Assembly: GCA_016290325.1 (NCBI GenBank) | Contig: JAEETL010000009.1 | Coordinates: forward strand, 23,644-87,643 | From: Muribaculaceae bacterium | GTDB taxonomy: Bacteria > Bacteroidota > Bacteroidia > Bacteroidales > Muribaculaceae | DNA length: 64,000 nt | Direction of reading: 5' to 3' | Shown here: one piece after another, positions 33,374 to 43,170 of the stretch | Position numbering within the stretch: position 1 is the first letter of the stretch | How the letters are laid out: every line of letters starts with the position of its first letter | The notes under the pieces: generated by a model | Seen by the model: only the letters and a program-made list of their open reading frames with translations | Told to the model about the DNA's origin: nothing | Database searches by the model: none | Translations under genes and position numbers: made by a program

Positions 33374-35032
33374 ATGAAAAGAATCATTACGTTTTCAATG
33401 TTGTTAATGTTGGGTATCGGATCGATGCTGGCATGGCACACGAGTGACACCGAGGCTACACGCCTTGACGGTGAAGGTACAAATGGACAAGTCCAGATGA
33501 AGACTATAACCACTCCCGAGGGTAAAATCATCTTGAGCTGGCTGCGTGGCGAGCGTGTTGACGGGGTGTTTGGCTATCAATTACATTTGCAGGTATTTGA
33601 TGCCGATGGCAATGCCCAGTTTGGCGATGAGGGTATCATTGTGTGTGATAAACCCACTTGGACTTACACGACTGACTACGCTCTGGCACTGGCTGCCAAC
33701 GGTGACATCCTGCTTGGCTATCACGACATCCGCAACGATGTGGAGAACCAGGAGAACAGCGAGGTGTATGTTTATCGCTACACCCAGCAGGGTGTGCCTG
33801 TTTGGGATGCTGACGGTGTACTGTTCCCCGCCGGCAGAGTACATGAAAATGCCTTGCTTGCCGAGAACATCAATCCTGTGATTTGTGTAAGTGGTGACAA
33901 TGTATATGTAGCTGCTGTTCACAACGAGTATTACAACGAGAAGGCCACTGAGGACAACTGGTCACCCTCGCCCTGGTTCCCCAACCAGGAAATGCCCGAC
34001 TCGGTCTTGGTAACCGATTCCAAGTGGCTGATTATGCATGCTGATGCCAATGGCGTACTGAATGCAGTTGACCCCCTGGCCATGTCGTCAAGAATCATGT
34101 TGATGCTCCCGGCCCCCGAGGGAAGTGTGTTTGCCATCTATGACAACGAGAATACGGGCCTTGACGCTCAGCGTCTAGACAACACGCTGACCAACGTCTG
34201 GGAGAATCCCGTTATGGTGGATGAAGGTCCCCTGGCAAGTGGCATGTATATGCCTAGCCCTCTGGTAGAACTTGATGCCGATGGTGGCGTGGTACTGTCA
34301 TACCGTAAGCTGCTCAACTGGTCAGGTTATCAGGTTGTGAACTACCTCACGCCTGATGGTGAGGTGCTTCCCGAACCCACCATTTGCAACAACACGACTG
34401 ATGGCGATGCCGGTAGTGCAATTATGGCTGTTAAGGACTATCAGACTTTTGTAGCATGGGAATACACCGATGTGGAGGGAGCAATGAACATGTATGTAAA
34501 CTCGCTCGATTCCTATGGCGGTTACCTGTGGATGGATCAAGATATCTATGGCAAGAGTCTGGATCAGAACGACATGTGGGGTTTCACGCCTGTCAAGGTC
34601 ATTCCTCAGAGCGACGGTTGGGTACTGCTCTATGGCAATCTGCAGAGCTGGAACGGTGCTAACTTCATGGTTGTGAAACTGGACGATATGGGCAACGTGA
34701 TGTGGACCAGGCAGATCTGTGAAGATAATTTCAAGTCCAGCGGTTTTGCTGTGGCCTACGATGAGGGTCATGCTTACATTTTCTATACCCAGGACGAGGA
34801 GTATGATGACAACTGGGAGGTGATCCCGGGCAGTGGCGGTATGTATGTGATGTGTATCGATATTAGGGGTCAGCAGACCGCAATCAACGAGATTGATACC
34901 GCTCATGCCAACACTACCGAAATCTACACGATTGACGGAAGGCGTGTTAACAAGATGGAGAGCGGTGTCATTTACATCGTTCGCACGACCGATGATAAGG
35001 GCAATGTAACCACCACCAAGATCATGAGGTGA
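33374..35032 (+). CDS. Secreted protein with type IX-like C-terminal sorting tail, unknown
   Basis: The 552-residue protein has a signal peptide (ITFSMLLMLGIGSMLAW), a long beta-rich body with repeated Asp/Asn/Gly turns (DADGNAQFGDEGIIV, LDDMGNVMWTRQI) like beta-propeller secreted proteins, and a C-terminal ~40 residues with EIYTIDGRRVNKMESGVIYI and a final TTKIMR. This matches the short type A C-terminal sorting domain used by the type IX secretion system (pattern: Tyr-x-x-x-Gly-Arg-x-Val...Gly-x-Tyr-Ile). It is expected to be released or attached at the cell surface. It precedes the TlpA/DUF6029/Omp28 cluster but has its own terminator. Confidence 0.75.
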   Translation: MKRIITFSMLLMLGIGSMLAWHTSDTEATRLDGEGTNGQVQMKTITTPEGKIILSWLRGERVDGVFGYQLHLQVFDADGNAQFGDEGIIVCDKPTWTYTTDYALALAANGDILLGYHDIRNDVENQENSEVYVYRYTQQGVPVWDADGVLFPAGRVHENALLAENINPVICVSGDNVYVAAVHNEYYNEKATEDNWSPSPWFPNQEMPDSVLVTDSKWLIMHADANGVLNAVDPLAMSSRIMLMLPAPEGSVFAIYDNENTGLDAQRLDNTLTNVWENPVMVDEGPLASGMYMPSPLVELDADGGVVLSYRKLLNWSGYQVVNYLTPDGEVLPEPTICNNTTDGDAGSAIMAVKDYQTFVAWEYTDVEGAMNMYVNSLDSYGGYLWMDQDIYGKSLDQNDMWGFTPVKVIPQSDGWVLLYGNLQSWNGANFMVVKLDDMGNVMWTRQICEDNFKSSGFAVAYDEGHAYIFYTQDEEYDDNWEVIPGSGGMYVMCIDIRGQQTAINEIDTAHANTTEIYTIDGRRVNKMESGVIYIVRTTDDKGNVTTTKIMR

Positions 35033-35067
35033 TAGTTTCCGTCATAACTTAGTGATGTTATGATATC

Positions 35068-35109
35068 AAGCCTTGCACATGTTTGTCGTGTGCAAGGCTT
35101 GTTCTTTTT
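35068..35109 (+). terminator. Intrinsic terminator after the sorting-tail protein gene
   Basis: AAGCCTTGCACA (35068-35079) and TGTGCAAGGCTT (35089-35100) form a perfect 12-bp stem with a 9-base loop, followed by GTTCTTTTT. Confidence 0.85.
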
Positions 35110-35174
35110 ATAAGCTTAAAGACGAGTTTTTGAGAAATAATTAAGGTTTATTGTCTTATTTTCTATATAATTCT

Positions 35175-35204
35175 TTTGGTGAAAACAAAAAATATTTACC
35201 TTTG
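35175..35204 (+). promoter_or_regulatory. Promoter of the TlpA-DUF6029-Omp28 cluster
   Basis: TTTG at 35175-35178, 18 bases, TACCTTTG at 35197-35204 match the Bacteroidetes pattern 34 bases before the thioredoxin gene start. Confidence 0.65.
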
Positions 35205-35237
35205 CGTCTTGAATCTAAATAATAAAATTATAAGTAT

Positions 35238-35729
35238 ATGAAAAAGTGTATTGTATCATTCTGTGTTTGCTTAGTAGCTGCTTTTGGAGTGGCTCAGGCT
35301 CAACTTCCTGCAGTAACGCTCAAGACCATTGATGGAGCAACAGTGCAGACCGATTCGTTGAACAATGAAGGCAAGCCCTTTATCATTGACTTTTTTGCAA
35401 CATGGTGCAAACCGTGCAACCGAGAGTTGTCGGCCATTGCCGAGGTCTATGACGAGTGGCAGGAAGAAACTGGAGTGAAAATCTATGCCGTGAGCATTGA
35501 TCAGGCTCAGAACATTAACAAAGTTAAACCGCTGGTTGACGAGAACGAATGGGAATATGAGGTCTTGCTTGATCCCAATAGCGACTTCCTCAAGTCTTTG
35601 GGTGGGCAAATGATCCCCTTTGTTGTGGTTGTTGATGGCAAAGGAAATGTAGTGTCGAAGCACAGTGGATATACCGATGGCGCTGAGAATGAGCTCATCG
35701 ACGAAGTCCGCAATCTCCTGGCCCAATAA
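35238..35729 (+). CDS. TlpA-like exported thioredoxin
   Basis: The 163-residue protein has a signal peptide (CIVSFCVCLVAAFGVAQAQ) and a thioredoxin fold of the TlpA/ResA type with active site FFATWCKPCNREL (C57, C60) and a cis-Pro region QMIPFVVVVD. It should act as a periplasmic thiol-disulfide reductase or oxidase. It is the first gene of a tight cluster (12 bases to the DUF6029 gene) whose later members also carry CX2C motifs, which suggests a redox relationship (inference). Confidence 0.88.
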   Translation: MKKCIVSFCVCLVAAFGVAQAQLPAVTLKTIDGATVQTDSLNNEGKPFIIDFFATWCKPCNRELSAIAEVYDEWQEETGVKIYAVSIDQAQNINKVKPLVDENEWEYEVLLDPNSDFLKSLGGQMIPFVVVVDGKGNVVSKHSGYTDGAENELIDEVRNLLAQ

Positions 35730-35741
35730 GCGAGACCAGGC

Positions 35742-37394
35742 ATGAGTAGAATTAATGGTTTTTTCCTGTTGCTGATGGCGACATTGCTGCTTGCGGCATC
35801 GTCGGCACAGGCACAGGTAACCCTCAGCGGTAGCATCCAAAGCGATGTTCTCATCCCTCAGGATGATGAGAAGATTGGCACCGAGCATTATAGCGATTGG
35901 GCATTGACCAATACCTATGTTGACTTGAAACTCGGTAGCAAGTATGTGGATGCGGGAACTCGGTTTGAGTTCCTTGAGCACCCGTTGCCTGGTTATGAGA
36001 AGGATTTTAAGGGGTGGGGATTTCCTCACTTCTATGTGAAAGGTCATGTCAAGAATGTGGAACTCACGCTGGGTGACTATTATGAGCAGTTTGGCTCGGG
36101 CTTCGTTCTCAGGACCTACGAAGAGCGCTCGTTGGGCATTGACAATGCTCTGCGCGGCGCTCGCCTCGTCTATAATCCCGTTAACGGCACGAGCATCAAG
36201 GCCCTCACGGGCAAGCAGCGTCGCTACTGGCATCATAACGATGCGCTGGTTAGTGGTGTGGATGTTGAGGTGGGCTTGGAGCAGTTCATCAAGCCGCTGG
36301 AGACCGCTGGCACCCACATCAGCATTGGCGGCTCGTGGGTCATCAAGCATGAGAATGCCGAGGATGATGACATCTTTGTCGATGCGACCCATAAGTTGAA
36401 GTTGCCCGAAAACGTGAATGCATGGGATGCCCGTTTTAATCTGAATCACAAGGGGTTTAACGTGCTTGCAGAGTATGCCCAGAAAACCCAAGACCCGTCA
36501 TTTGATAATGGTTATCACTACGGACGTGGCAACGTGGCGATGCTGAGTACTTCTTACTCTAAAAAAGGTATGAGTTTGCTCTTGCAGGCTAAGCGCAGTG
36601 AGGGAATGTCGTTCCGTAGTCGCCGCAGCATGAACGGCACGTCGAGTTTCATTAATCACATGCCCGCGTTCACCCATGACCACACCTATGCGCTTGCCGC
36701 TACTTATCCCTATGCCACTCAACTTAATGGTGAGTGGGCCTTCCAGGCCGAGCTGGGTTATTCATTTAAGAAAAATACTGCCCTGGGTGGCAAGTATGGC
36801 ACTAAGGTGAAGTTGAACGTCTCTCATGTGCGTGGCCTTGACAATGGTGATATCAAGAATCCGGTTGCCGAGGGACGTATCATAGGCAGCGATGGTTACA
36901 AGAGCGCCTTCTTTAAGATGGGTGATACCTTCTATCAGGATATCAATGTGATTGTGGACAAGCGGTTCACACGCGATTTCTCGCTTATCTTCATGTACAT
37001 GAACCAGCGTTACAACATGACCGTTGTGGAGGGACATGGAGGAATGATTAATTCTAACATCCTTGTTGCTGATGGTAAATATAAGTTCTCGCCCAAGATG
37101 ACCCTGCGTTGCGAGTTGCAGTACCAGTTCTGTGATGGCGATGAGGGCGATTGGGCTTTTGGCCTCGCTGAGCTGTCGTTTGCTCCCCACTGGATGTTCA
37201 CCGTGAGCGACCAGTGGAATTGTGGCGAGACCGACCTGCATTACTATCAGGCATTAGTGACTTATAACCTTAAGGCTCATCGCTTCCAGTTGGGATATGG
37301 CCGCACCGACGACGGTTTCAACTGCTCGGGTGGTGTATGCCGTTGGGTACCTGCCAGCAAGGGCTTCACGTTCTCCTATAATTACACATTCTAA
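35742..37394 (+). CDS. DUF6029 family outer-membrane beta-barrel protein
   Basis: The 550-residue protein has a signal peptide (FFLLLMATLLLAASSAQAQ) and then alternating amphipathic strands throughout, ending in an aromatic strand (GFTFSYNYTF), typical of an outer-membrane beta-barrel. The N-terminal SGSIQSDVLIPQDDEKIGTE, LGDYYEQFGSGFVLRTYEER and the Cys pair in FNCSGGVCRWVP fit the DUF6029 family of Bacteroidetes. Function is unknown. It lies between a TlpA thioredoxin and an Omp28 lipoprotein. Confidence 0.8.
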   Translation: MSRINGFFLLLMATLLLAASSAQAQVTLSGSIQSDVLIPQDDEKIGTEHYSDWALTNTYVDLKLGSKYVDAGTRFEFLEHPLPGYEKDFKGWGFPHFYVKGHVKNVELTLGDYYEQFGSGFVLRTYEERSLGIDNALRGARLVYNPVNGTSIKALTGKQRRYWHHNDALVSGVDVEVGLEQFIKPLETAGTHISIGGSWVIKHENAEDDDIFVDATHKLKLPENVNAWDARFNLNHKGFNVLAEYAQKTQDPSFDNGYHYGRGNVAMLSTSYSKKGMSLLLQAKRSEGMSFRSRRSMNGTSSFINHMPAFTHDHTYALAATYPYATQLNGEWAFQAELGYSFKKNTALGGKYGTKVKLNVSHVRGLDNGDIKNPVAEGRIIGSDGYKSAFFKMGDTFYQDINVIVDKRFTRDFSLIFMYMNQRYNMTVVEGHGGMINSNILVADGKYKFSPKMTLRCELQYQFCDGDEGDWAFGLAELSFAPHWMFTVSDQWNCGETDLHYYQALVTYNLKAHRFQLGYGRTDDGFNCSGGVCRWVPASKGFTFSYNYTF

Positions 37395-37400
37395 CCCAAG

Positions 37401-38195
37401 ATGAAAAGATTTTTTTATACCATATTGACGCTTACCGCGGTGTTGATGACGTCGTGTGACGAGATGGATCCTCAGGATCGCCTCATCTATGTGGAGCCGC
37501 CTCAAGTGAGCCGTGCTGTGCTCATCGAGGACTTCACGGGGCAATACTGTGTGAACTGCCCCCGCGCGACCGAGGAAATAGAGCGCCTGGTCGAGGAGTA
37601 TGGCGACACCACCGTGATCGCTGTTGCTATCCACTCGGGACCATTCAGCAAGAACCAGGGAGCCTACACGCCGTTATATACGGCTCAAGGCGATGAGTAT
37701 TTTTCCCATTGGGGACTCTCGGCCCAGCCCGTGGGTCTGGTAGACCGCTTGTTCTCTTCAACGCCATTTGATTATACCGATTGGGCTGGCGCTGTAAATT
37801 ATGAGTTGGAGAAGAAAGCTCCTGTTTCTATCATGGTGGAAGCCGAAATGGATGGAGGGGATAATCTCTGTCATGCCAATGTGGAGGTGATTGGCCTCGA
37901 TTCAGTCCTTGTCAAGGGTAAATTGCAGGTGTGGCTTGTTGAGGATAGTATCGACAGTTTCCAGTTGATGCCCAACGGCAGCCGCGAGGAGCATTATAAC
38001 CACATGCATGTCTTCCGCGCAACGCTCAACGGGGCTTGGGGCGATGACATCAGCGTGAATCACGGCCAAGTAGTGCAAAAGAGTTACACCTTGCCGATGG
38101 ATGCCGCTTGGAAGCCCCAGCATTGTTCCATTGTCGCCTTTGTATATGACGAGGAAATGGTGAAGCAGGTGGTCAAGTGTAAATTGATATACTAA
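37401..38195 (+). CDS. Omp28-related lipoprotein with thioredoxin-like CX2C
   Basis: The 264-residue protein has a lipobox (LMTSC, Cys19) and an Omp28-type domain: VLIEDFTGQYCVNCPRATEE with CX2C at C50/C53, then AIHSGPFSKNQGAYT, and a C-terminal beta-rich part with YNHMHVFRATLNGAWGDD. Omp28 proteins are envelope lipoproteins with a thioredoxin-like fold. It begins 6 bases after the DUF6029 gene, so the two are translationally close. A larger Omp28 protein is encoded two genes downstream. Confidence 0.82.
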   Translation: MKRFFYTILTLTAVLMTSCDEMDPQDRLIYVEPPQVSRAVLIEDFTGQYCVNCPRATEEIERLVEEYGDTTVIAVAIHSGPFSKNQGAYTPLYTAQGDEYFSHWGLSAQPVGLVDRLFSSTPFDYTDWAGAVNYELEKKAPVSIMVEAEMDGGDNLCHANVEVIGLDSVLVKGKLQVWLVEDSIDSFQLMPNGSREEHYNHMHVFRATLNGAWGDDISVNHGQVVQKSYTLPMDAAWKPQHCSIVAFVYDEEMVKQVVKCKLIY

Positions 38196-38215
38196 CAACA
38201 AATTAAAATAGATTT

Positions 38216-38902
38216 ATGAAAAAATTATTTACTTTATTGAGTGTGCTTGCATTGGCGACGTGTTCGTTGGTGGCTCAAGACATTGACCAAAACTTTGTGT
38301 TTGTCGATGAGAATGAGGAAATTGTTGAAAATGGTGCAACTGTTGTCCGCAACTTGATTGAGACCAATGAGGATGGCCTTGAGGTCATCTATTCTGGATT
38401 GTCGGTCGCTGACATGGGTGCTGCGCCCAATGTCTATCTCAAGATGAAATACAACATCACGCAGATTGACAATGGTTCTTATCAGATTTGTTTCCCAATG
38501 ACCTGTAACATGCAAACTACCGTTGGCATGTATGAGACGAGCCCGGGACAAGTTAATATGGGTTTACAGGATATCCAAAGCGAGTGGTTCCCCACAGCCG
38601 ATGGCATGTGTGTAGTTACTCTGTCTATCGAGACCTTTACCAAGAGTCCCGGTTTCCCTCCGCGATATGAGCATCTGGGTTATGGTCCCTCGGTTACTTT
38701 GAAATTTGTCAAGGGTGGTGCTCCCGAACCCCTTAAGGGTGACGTGAACGGTGATGGCGAGGTCAACATCAGCGATGTGAACGCCATGATTGATTTCATC
38801 CTTTTATCATCTAATGATCCCATTGCTGACGTGAACGGTGATGGCGAGGTCAATATCAGTGATGTGAATGAGGTTATCTCAATCATCCTGAGTAGTATTT
38901 GA
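38216..38902 (+). CDS. Exported protein with dockerin-like C-terminal repeats
   Basis: The 228-residue protein has a signal peptide (LFTLLSVLALATCSLVAQD), a ~140-residue beta-rich domain I do not recognise (VYLKMKYNITQIDNGSYQI), and at 38741-38899 two calcium-loop repeats (DVNGDGEVNISDVNAMIDF and DVNGDGEVNISDVNEVIS) of dockerin type I form. The DNA of the two repeats is nearly identical over 30 bases. It lies between two Omp28 genes in the same orientation. Classical cohesin partners are not seen in the window. Confidence 0.75.
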   Translation: MKKLFTLLSVLALATCSLVAQDIDQNFVFVDENEEIVENGATVVRNLIETNEDGLEVIYSGLSVADMGAAPNVYLKMKYNITQIDNGSYQICFPMTCNMQTTVGMYETSPGQVNMGLQDIQSEWFPTADGMCVVTLSIETFTKSPGFPPRYEHLGYGPSVTLKFVKGGAPEPLKGDVNGDGEVNISDVNAMIDFILLSSNDPIADVNGDGEVNISDVNEVISIILSSI

Positions 38903-38941
38903 AAAACAGACAATTAACCTTATAAATAAACAATTAAACAC

Positions 38942-40780
38942 ATGAAAAAATCATTACTTTTTTTGATGTTGGCAGCTCTGTTGCTCCCTGGAGCAATGAA
39001 GGCTCAACTGCCCGCAATGGTTGATTTGCCCGATAATCAGAGGATTATGGGCCATTTTGACACTGATGCTATTTCAACCGAGGGCATGCGTGTTTCTACT
39101 CCGTCATCCGGATTGGTCACCATGGGTGTTATTCTTGACACCGAGGAAGTCGAGATGTTCACTGGCAGTAAGATTGTCGCTTTTCGTGTAGGTCTCGCTG
39201 AGGCAGCCACCATTAGCCGAGTGTTTGTGATTCCTGTTACTCCTGGTGGCGCTTATGGCACTGTGGTACCCTGGACTTGCAATGCCAGTTCAGCCGGATG
39301 GAACACGATAGAACTCGCGACCCCTTATACAATCAATATTCAGGAAGGCGAGAAACTGCTCATTGGCTTTGACTATCAGCAAACCGAGAGTAATGCTCCG
39401 CTATCACTGGTTCAAGAGGGAGATGTCATATATGACACTTACCAGTATAAGAGAGTTGGCCGCATTCCCATGTGGGCAACCGCTGGATTATCTCCTTATG
39501 GCAACCTGTGTCTGCAGTGCATCGTTGAGAACGACAATTTCCCTGAAGTCCTAATCAGGACCAGTGACTTGGTAAGTGAGAAATATATTAAGAAGGGCAA
39601 TGACCTCCCATTCTCGTTTGTGACTAAGAATAAAGGCCCCAGGCCCGTCGAAACTGGTGATGTGACATTTGACATCAAGATTGATGGCGAGACTATGCTC
39701 ACGGTTACAAATCCAGAACCGCTGACAGGTGATCCAATCACCATCCAGGGAGCAATTCCCACTGATGGCTTCGAGTCGGGCGAGCATGTCATGACTGTCG
39801 TAGCAACGACTCTTGAAGGTGAGGCTATTGATTATGTGAAACCGCTGACCCACAATTTTGTTGTTTTCAATCAGATATTCCCCCGCCAGAAACACATAAT
39901 TGAGCAGTTCACTTCGACCTATTGCACTTACTGTCCGCTGGGTAACTCCATGCTTAGTCTTGTCAAGGCTCAGCGTGATGACGTGATCTGGGTCGGTGTG
40001 CATGGCAACTTGGGCAGTGGCGTTGATCCTTACACCACAAACCAAGGCGACAGTATTATGGCTTTCATGGGATCGGACAGTTATCCCTCGGCAGCCTTTG
40101 ACCGTGCTCCAGGTTGGGAAGATGCTAATGTAGTCAATTCTATCGGTTACTATGAGCAATACCACCAGCAAATCGCTGATGAATTGTGTGATTTCTTTGA
40201 TGCCCTCGCTGATGAGTCGCCTAATTTCATTTCGATCAAGATTGACCCCAAGGTAAATCTTAATACCCGTGAGGCTGTTATCAAGGTATCGGGTGAAATG
40301 AGTGACGATTTTGATGCGATCTTGGGAACGGGCAACAAGCTGACGGTTTATTTAACCGAGGATAGCCTTATCGCTCGACAGCTGAATAATGGCACTTGGG
40401 TTAACCAGTATATGCATAATGGTGTGTTCCGTTGCGCTTTAGGCTCAATCAAGGGCGTGGACTTCAACAAAGTTGGAAATAGCTATGAGAATGAGTTCAC
40501 CTTGACCATTCCCAGTGATTGGAATCTCATGAACATGAATGTTGTCGCCTTAGTCAGCCGTCCGTTGGAGAATCGGGTAATCTCCGATATGCGCGTCTTT
40601 AATGCCGAGACAGTAAGACTTGTCAATGAGAACGTTGGCATTGAGGAACTGACGAATAACCAGGACATCGTTCCTGTAGAGTACTATGATATTATGGGCC
40701 GTCAGCATGACAGCTTGCAACAAGGCATCAACATCGTTAAGATGAGTGATGGCACGGCTAGAAAAGTGCTCGTGAAATAA
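38942..40780 (+). CDS. Large Omp28-type protein with type IX-like sorting tail
   Basis: The 612-residue protein has a signal peptide (SLLFLMLAALLLPGAMKAQ), an N-terminal beta-sandwich region (~30-300), an Omp28 domain (~310-560) with CX2C in FTSTYCTYCPLGNS (C328, C331) and YMHNGVFRCALGSIKG, and a C-terminal sorting-type tail (YYDIMGRQHDSLQQGINIV, ending KVLVK). It repeats the active-site and tail motifs of the smaller Omp28 lipoprotein but is probably surface-exported. The stop codon abuts the convergent PAP2 gene. Confidence 0.8.
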   Translation: MKKSLLFLMLAALLLPGAMKAQLPAMVDLPDNQRIMGHFDTDAISTEGMRVSTPSSGLVTMGVILDTEEVEMFTGSKIVAFRVGLAEAATISRVFVIPVTPGGAYGTVVPWTCNASSAGWNTIELATPYTINIQEGEKLLIGFDYQQTESNAPLSLVQEGDVIYDTYQYKRVGRIPMWATAGLSPYGNLCLQCIVENDNFPEVLIRTSDLVSEKYIKKGNDLPFSFVTKNKGPRPVETGDVTFDIKIDGETMLTVTNPEPLTGDPITIQGAIPTDGFESGEHVMTVVATTLEGEAIDYVKPLTHNFVVFNQIFPRQKHIIEQFTSTYCTYCPLGNSMLSLVKAQRDDVIWVGVHGNLGSGVDPYTTNQGDSIMAFMGSDSYPSAAFDRAPGWEDANVVNSIGYYEQYHQQIADELCDFFDALADESPNFISIKIDPKVNLNTREAVIKVSGEMSDDFDAILGTGNKLTVYLTEDSLIARQLNNGTWVNQYMHNGVFRCALGSIKGVDFNKVGNSYENEFTLTIPSDWNLMNMNVVALVSRPLENRVISDMRVFNAETVRLVNENVGIEELTNNQDIVPVEYYDIMGRQHDSLQQGINIVKMSDGTARKVLVK

Positions 40781-41323
40781 TCAGAACTGAATAGTTGCTG
40801 TTAATCCATAGGCCCGGTCACCAAAGGTGGTCGGGCTTATATTTACCTCTACATCCTGGGCAAACGGGCGTGAAAAAATCCATGCACTACCGGCACCGAT
40901 AGCTGCGCCGCCCAGCACGTCCCACCAGTCATGGCGGTCGGTGTGTACACGCCCCCAAGCGACGTAACTCGACACAACAGCGGCAGGCACTCCCCATTTC
41001 CAGCCGTAGCGTTTCATCAGGAAAGTTGTTCCATTGAAAGCGACTGCCGAGTGGGTGCTGGGAAAGGCATGATGGCCAGTACCGTCGGGGCGTTCCTTGC
41101 GGATACATAGTTCCAGCCCATAGTTCACGGCGAGGCATGTGGCGGTGCTTAAGCCCAACTGCTTGATGCCCTCCTTGTCATGCTTGGCGATAGCGATGCA
41201 TAGACCAGTGGCACTGGGTGCTATGCAGAGGGCATCGGTACTCCTCTTGACAAATTTGTCCCCTGCCATGACATTGAATAGGGTCATGGCGAGCAACAGT
41301 GCTATAAATAGTCGTTTTGTCAT
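40781..41323 (-). CDS. PAP2 family phosphatase
   Basis: The 180-residue protein has a signal-like N-terminus and the three PAP2 motifs: IRKERPDG (KX6RP type), FPSTHSAVA (PSGH type) and RVHTDRHDWWDVLGGAA (SRX5HX3D type). PAP2 enzymes dephosphorylate lipid phosphates such as undecaprenyl pyrophosphate or LPS phosphates at the periplasmic face. The membrane helices are short and few, suggesting an envelope-associated form. Its start overlaps the ygiQ-type gene stop by 4 bases. Confidence 0.85.
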   Translation of the reverse strand: MTKRLFIALLLAMTLFNVMAGDKFVKRSTDALCIAPSATGLCIAIAKHDKEGIKQLGLSTATCLAVNYGLELCIRKERPDGTGHHAFPSTHSAVAFNGTTFLMKRYGWKWGVPAAVVSSYVAWGRVHTDRHDWWDVLGGAAIGAGSAWIFSRPFAQDVEVNISPTTFGDRAYGLTATIQF

Positions 41324-43170
41324 CGCTGTGGATAGAGTTTGCGCAACAGGTCGCTGCGGTGGATGCGTTTCAGCGCAGCGGTAATTGCGGCGCGGTTCTT
41401 GCGGTCATACCAGAAGAAAAACAATCGTTGGGCCTGTTTGTCCTGTGGCGTGTGGGCGCAATAAACGGGCTTGAGTGTATATGGGTGAAACCCTGTATAA
41501 TAAGTTTCGGTTGATACGGTCATGGGTGTGGGGGTGAAGTCCTGTACCTGCTCTAGACGGAAGTCCAATTCCTTGGTGATAGCGGCGAGCTCAGCCATAT
41601 CAGCCTCATGGCAACCCGGGTGAGATGAGATGAAGTAGGGGATGAGCTGTTGCCGCAGGTTGTATTTCATGTTCACTCGGTCAAAAAGCGACTTGAAGCG
41701 TCGGAACAGTTCAAATGACGGTTTGCGCATCAGCATCAAAACGTCGTCACTCGTGTGCTCGGGGGCGACTTTTAAACGGCCCGAGACGTGGTAACGGATT
41801 AGCTCCTCGTTATATTGGGCATTGACTTTGTCCACACGAGGATCGCCAGTGCGGTGCATCGACAGGTCATAGCGAACGCCGCTGCCGATAAATGATTTTT
41901 TGACTCCTGGCAGGGCATCCACGGCATGGTATATGTCGAGTAGGGCGCTGTGGTCAGTGTTGAGGTTACTGCATGGTTGGGGATGCAAGCATGATGGGCG
42001 TTGGCAACGTTGGCATCGCTCCAGGTCCTTGCCATGCATGGCATACATGTTAGCGCTGGGACCCCCCAAGTCGCTGATGTAACCTTTGAAATCCTCCATC
42101 TGTATTACCTGCTTGACCTCGCGAAGGATAGATTCTTTGCTGCGTGAGGCAATGAATTTCCCCTGATGGGCGCTGATGGTGCAGAAGGCGCAACCGCCAA
42201 AGCATCCTCGATGCATGCACACCGAGTGGCGTATCATCTCATAGGCCGGTATGCGCTTGCCCTGATAGCGAGGGTGGGGCAGACGCGTATAGGGCAGGTC
42301 AAAGGATGCGTCAATCTGCTCGGTGGTCATCGGCGGATTGGTGCGGTTGACTTTCACCGCAATGTCACCTGTTGCCTGCCACACGTTATGGCCGTTCCAC
42401 AGGTTGCTTTCCACCTCGATGACTTTAAAATTCTCAGCCTGTGCTTTTTTATCTTTTTGACATACCTCAAACGGGTGCAGTACAACGTCAGTGTTGCTAC
42501 TTGAGTCAGGTAGTTCGCTCAATGGGCGGCGAACCACAGTTTGGGGAATGTCGGTCAGTTCTTCAATGCTCTTGCCCTCATTCAAGGCGTTAGCAATAGC
42601 AAGATTGGGAATTTCTCCCATGCCATATACCAGCAGGTCGGCTCGGCAGTCTATCAGAATGGATGGCCTTAGTCGGTCCTGCCAATAATCATAATGGGCC
42701 AATCGGCGCAGTGACACCTCGATGCCGCCAGCTATTACTGGCACATCGGGGAACAAACGTTTAAGAATATCACTATAGACTATGGTGGGGTAGTCGGGGC
42801 GTGCACCAGCACGTCCATCGGGTGTGTAAGCGTCATCGCTGCGCTTACGGCGTGCGGCGGTGTAATGATTTACCATCGAATCCATCGCTCCGGCCGAAAC
42901 ACCGAAAAACAGCCTTGGCTTACCCAGTTTCTTGAAATCGCGCAAGTCGTCACGCCAGTTGGGCTGGGGCACGATGGCCACCTTGTAGCCATGGGCCTCC
43001 AGCACACGCCCGATGACAGCCGTGCCCATCGACGGATGGTCGATATAGGCATCGCCTGTAAAGAGGATCACATCGGCCTGTTCCCAGCCTAGGTGCTCCA
43101 TCTCCTTGCGGGTTGTGGGCAGCCATTGCCCCTTGATGCGATGGTCGGTATGTTGCTTCTCGCGGTTCAC
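41320..43170 (-). CDS. YgiQ family radical SAM protein
   Basis: The 616-residue protein has an N-terminal cobalamin-binding-like region ([20 protein letters not shown]), the radical SAM motif [20 protein letters not shown], and the C-terminal [19 protein letters not shown] segment of the UPF0313/YgiQ family. The family's reaction is unknown. A second Cys cluster ([15 protein letters not shown]) is conserved in the family. Start is GTG at 43170, overlapping the uvrB stop (GTGA), which indicates translational coupling to uvrB. Confidence 0.9.
   Translation of the reverse strand: MNREKQHTDHRIKGQWLPTTRKEMEHLGWEQADVILFTGDAYIDHPSMGTAVIGRVLEAHGYKVAIVPQPNWRDDLRDFKKLGKPRLFFGVSAGAMDSMVNHYTAARRKRSDDAYTPDGRAGARPDYPTIVYSDILKRLFPDVPVIAGGIEVSLRRLAHYDYWQDRLRPSILIDCRADLLVYGMGEIPNLAIANALNEGKSIEELTDIPQTVVRRPLSELPDSSSNTDVVLHPFEVCQKDKKAQAENFKVIEVESNLWNGHNVWQATGDIAVKVNRTNPPMTTEQIDASFDLPYTRLPHPRYQGKRIPAYEMIRHSVCMHRGCFGGCAFCTISAHQGKFIASRSKESILREVKQVIQMEDFKGYISDLGGPSANMYAMHGKDLERCQRCQRPSCLHPQPCSNLNTDHSALLDIYHAVDALPGVKKSFIGSGVRYDLSMHRTGDPRVDKVNAQYNEELIRYHVSGRLKVAPEHTSDDVLMLMRKPSFELFRRFKSLFDRVNMKYNLRQQLIPYFISSHPGCHEADMAELAAITKELDFRLEQVQDFTPTPMTVSTETYYTGFHPYTLKPVYCAHTPQDKQAQRLFFFWYDRKNRAAITAALKRIHRSDLLRKLYPQR

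Noticed and set aside
35271..36491. Minus-strand ORF of 406 codons opposite the TlpA and DUF6029 genes
   Set aside because: It spans two well-supported genes antisense and shows no domain.
38216..38902. Cohesin-type domain in the dockerin-like protein, which would complete a cellulosome-like pair
   Set aside because: The N-terminal domain is too short and shows no recognisable cohesin motif.
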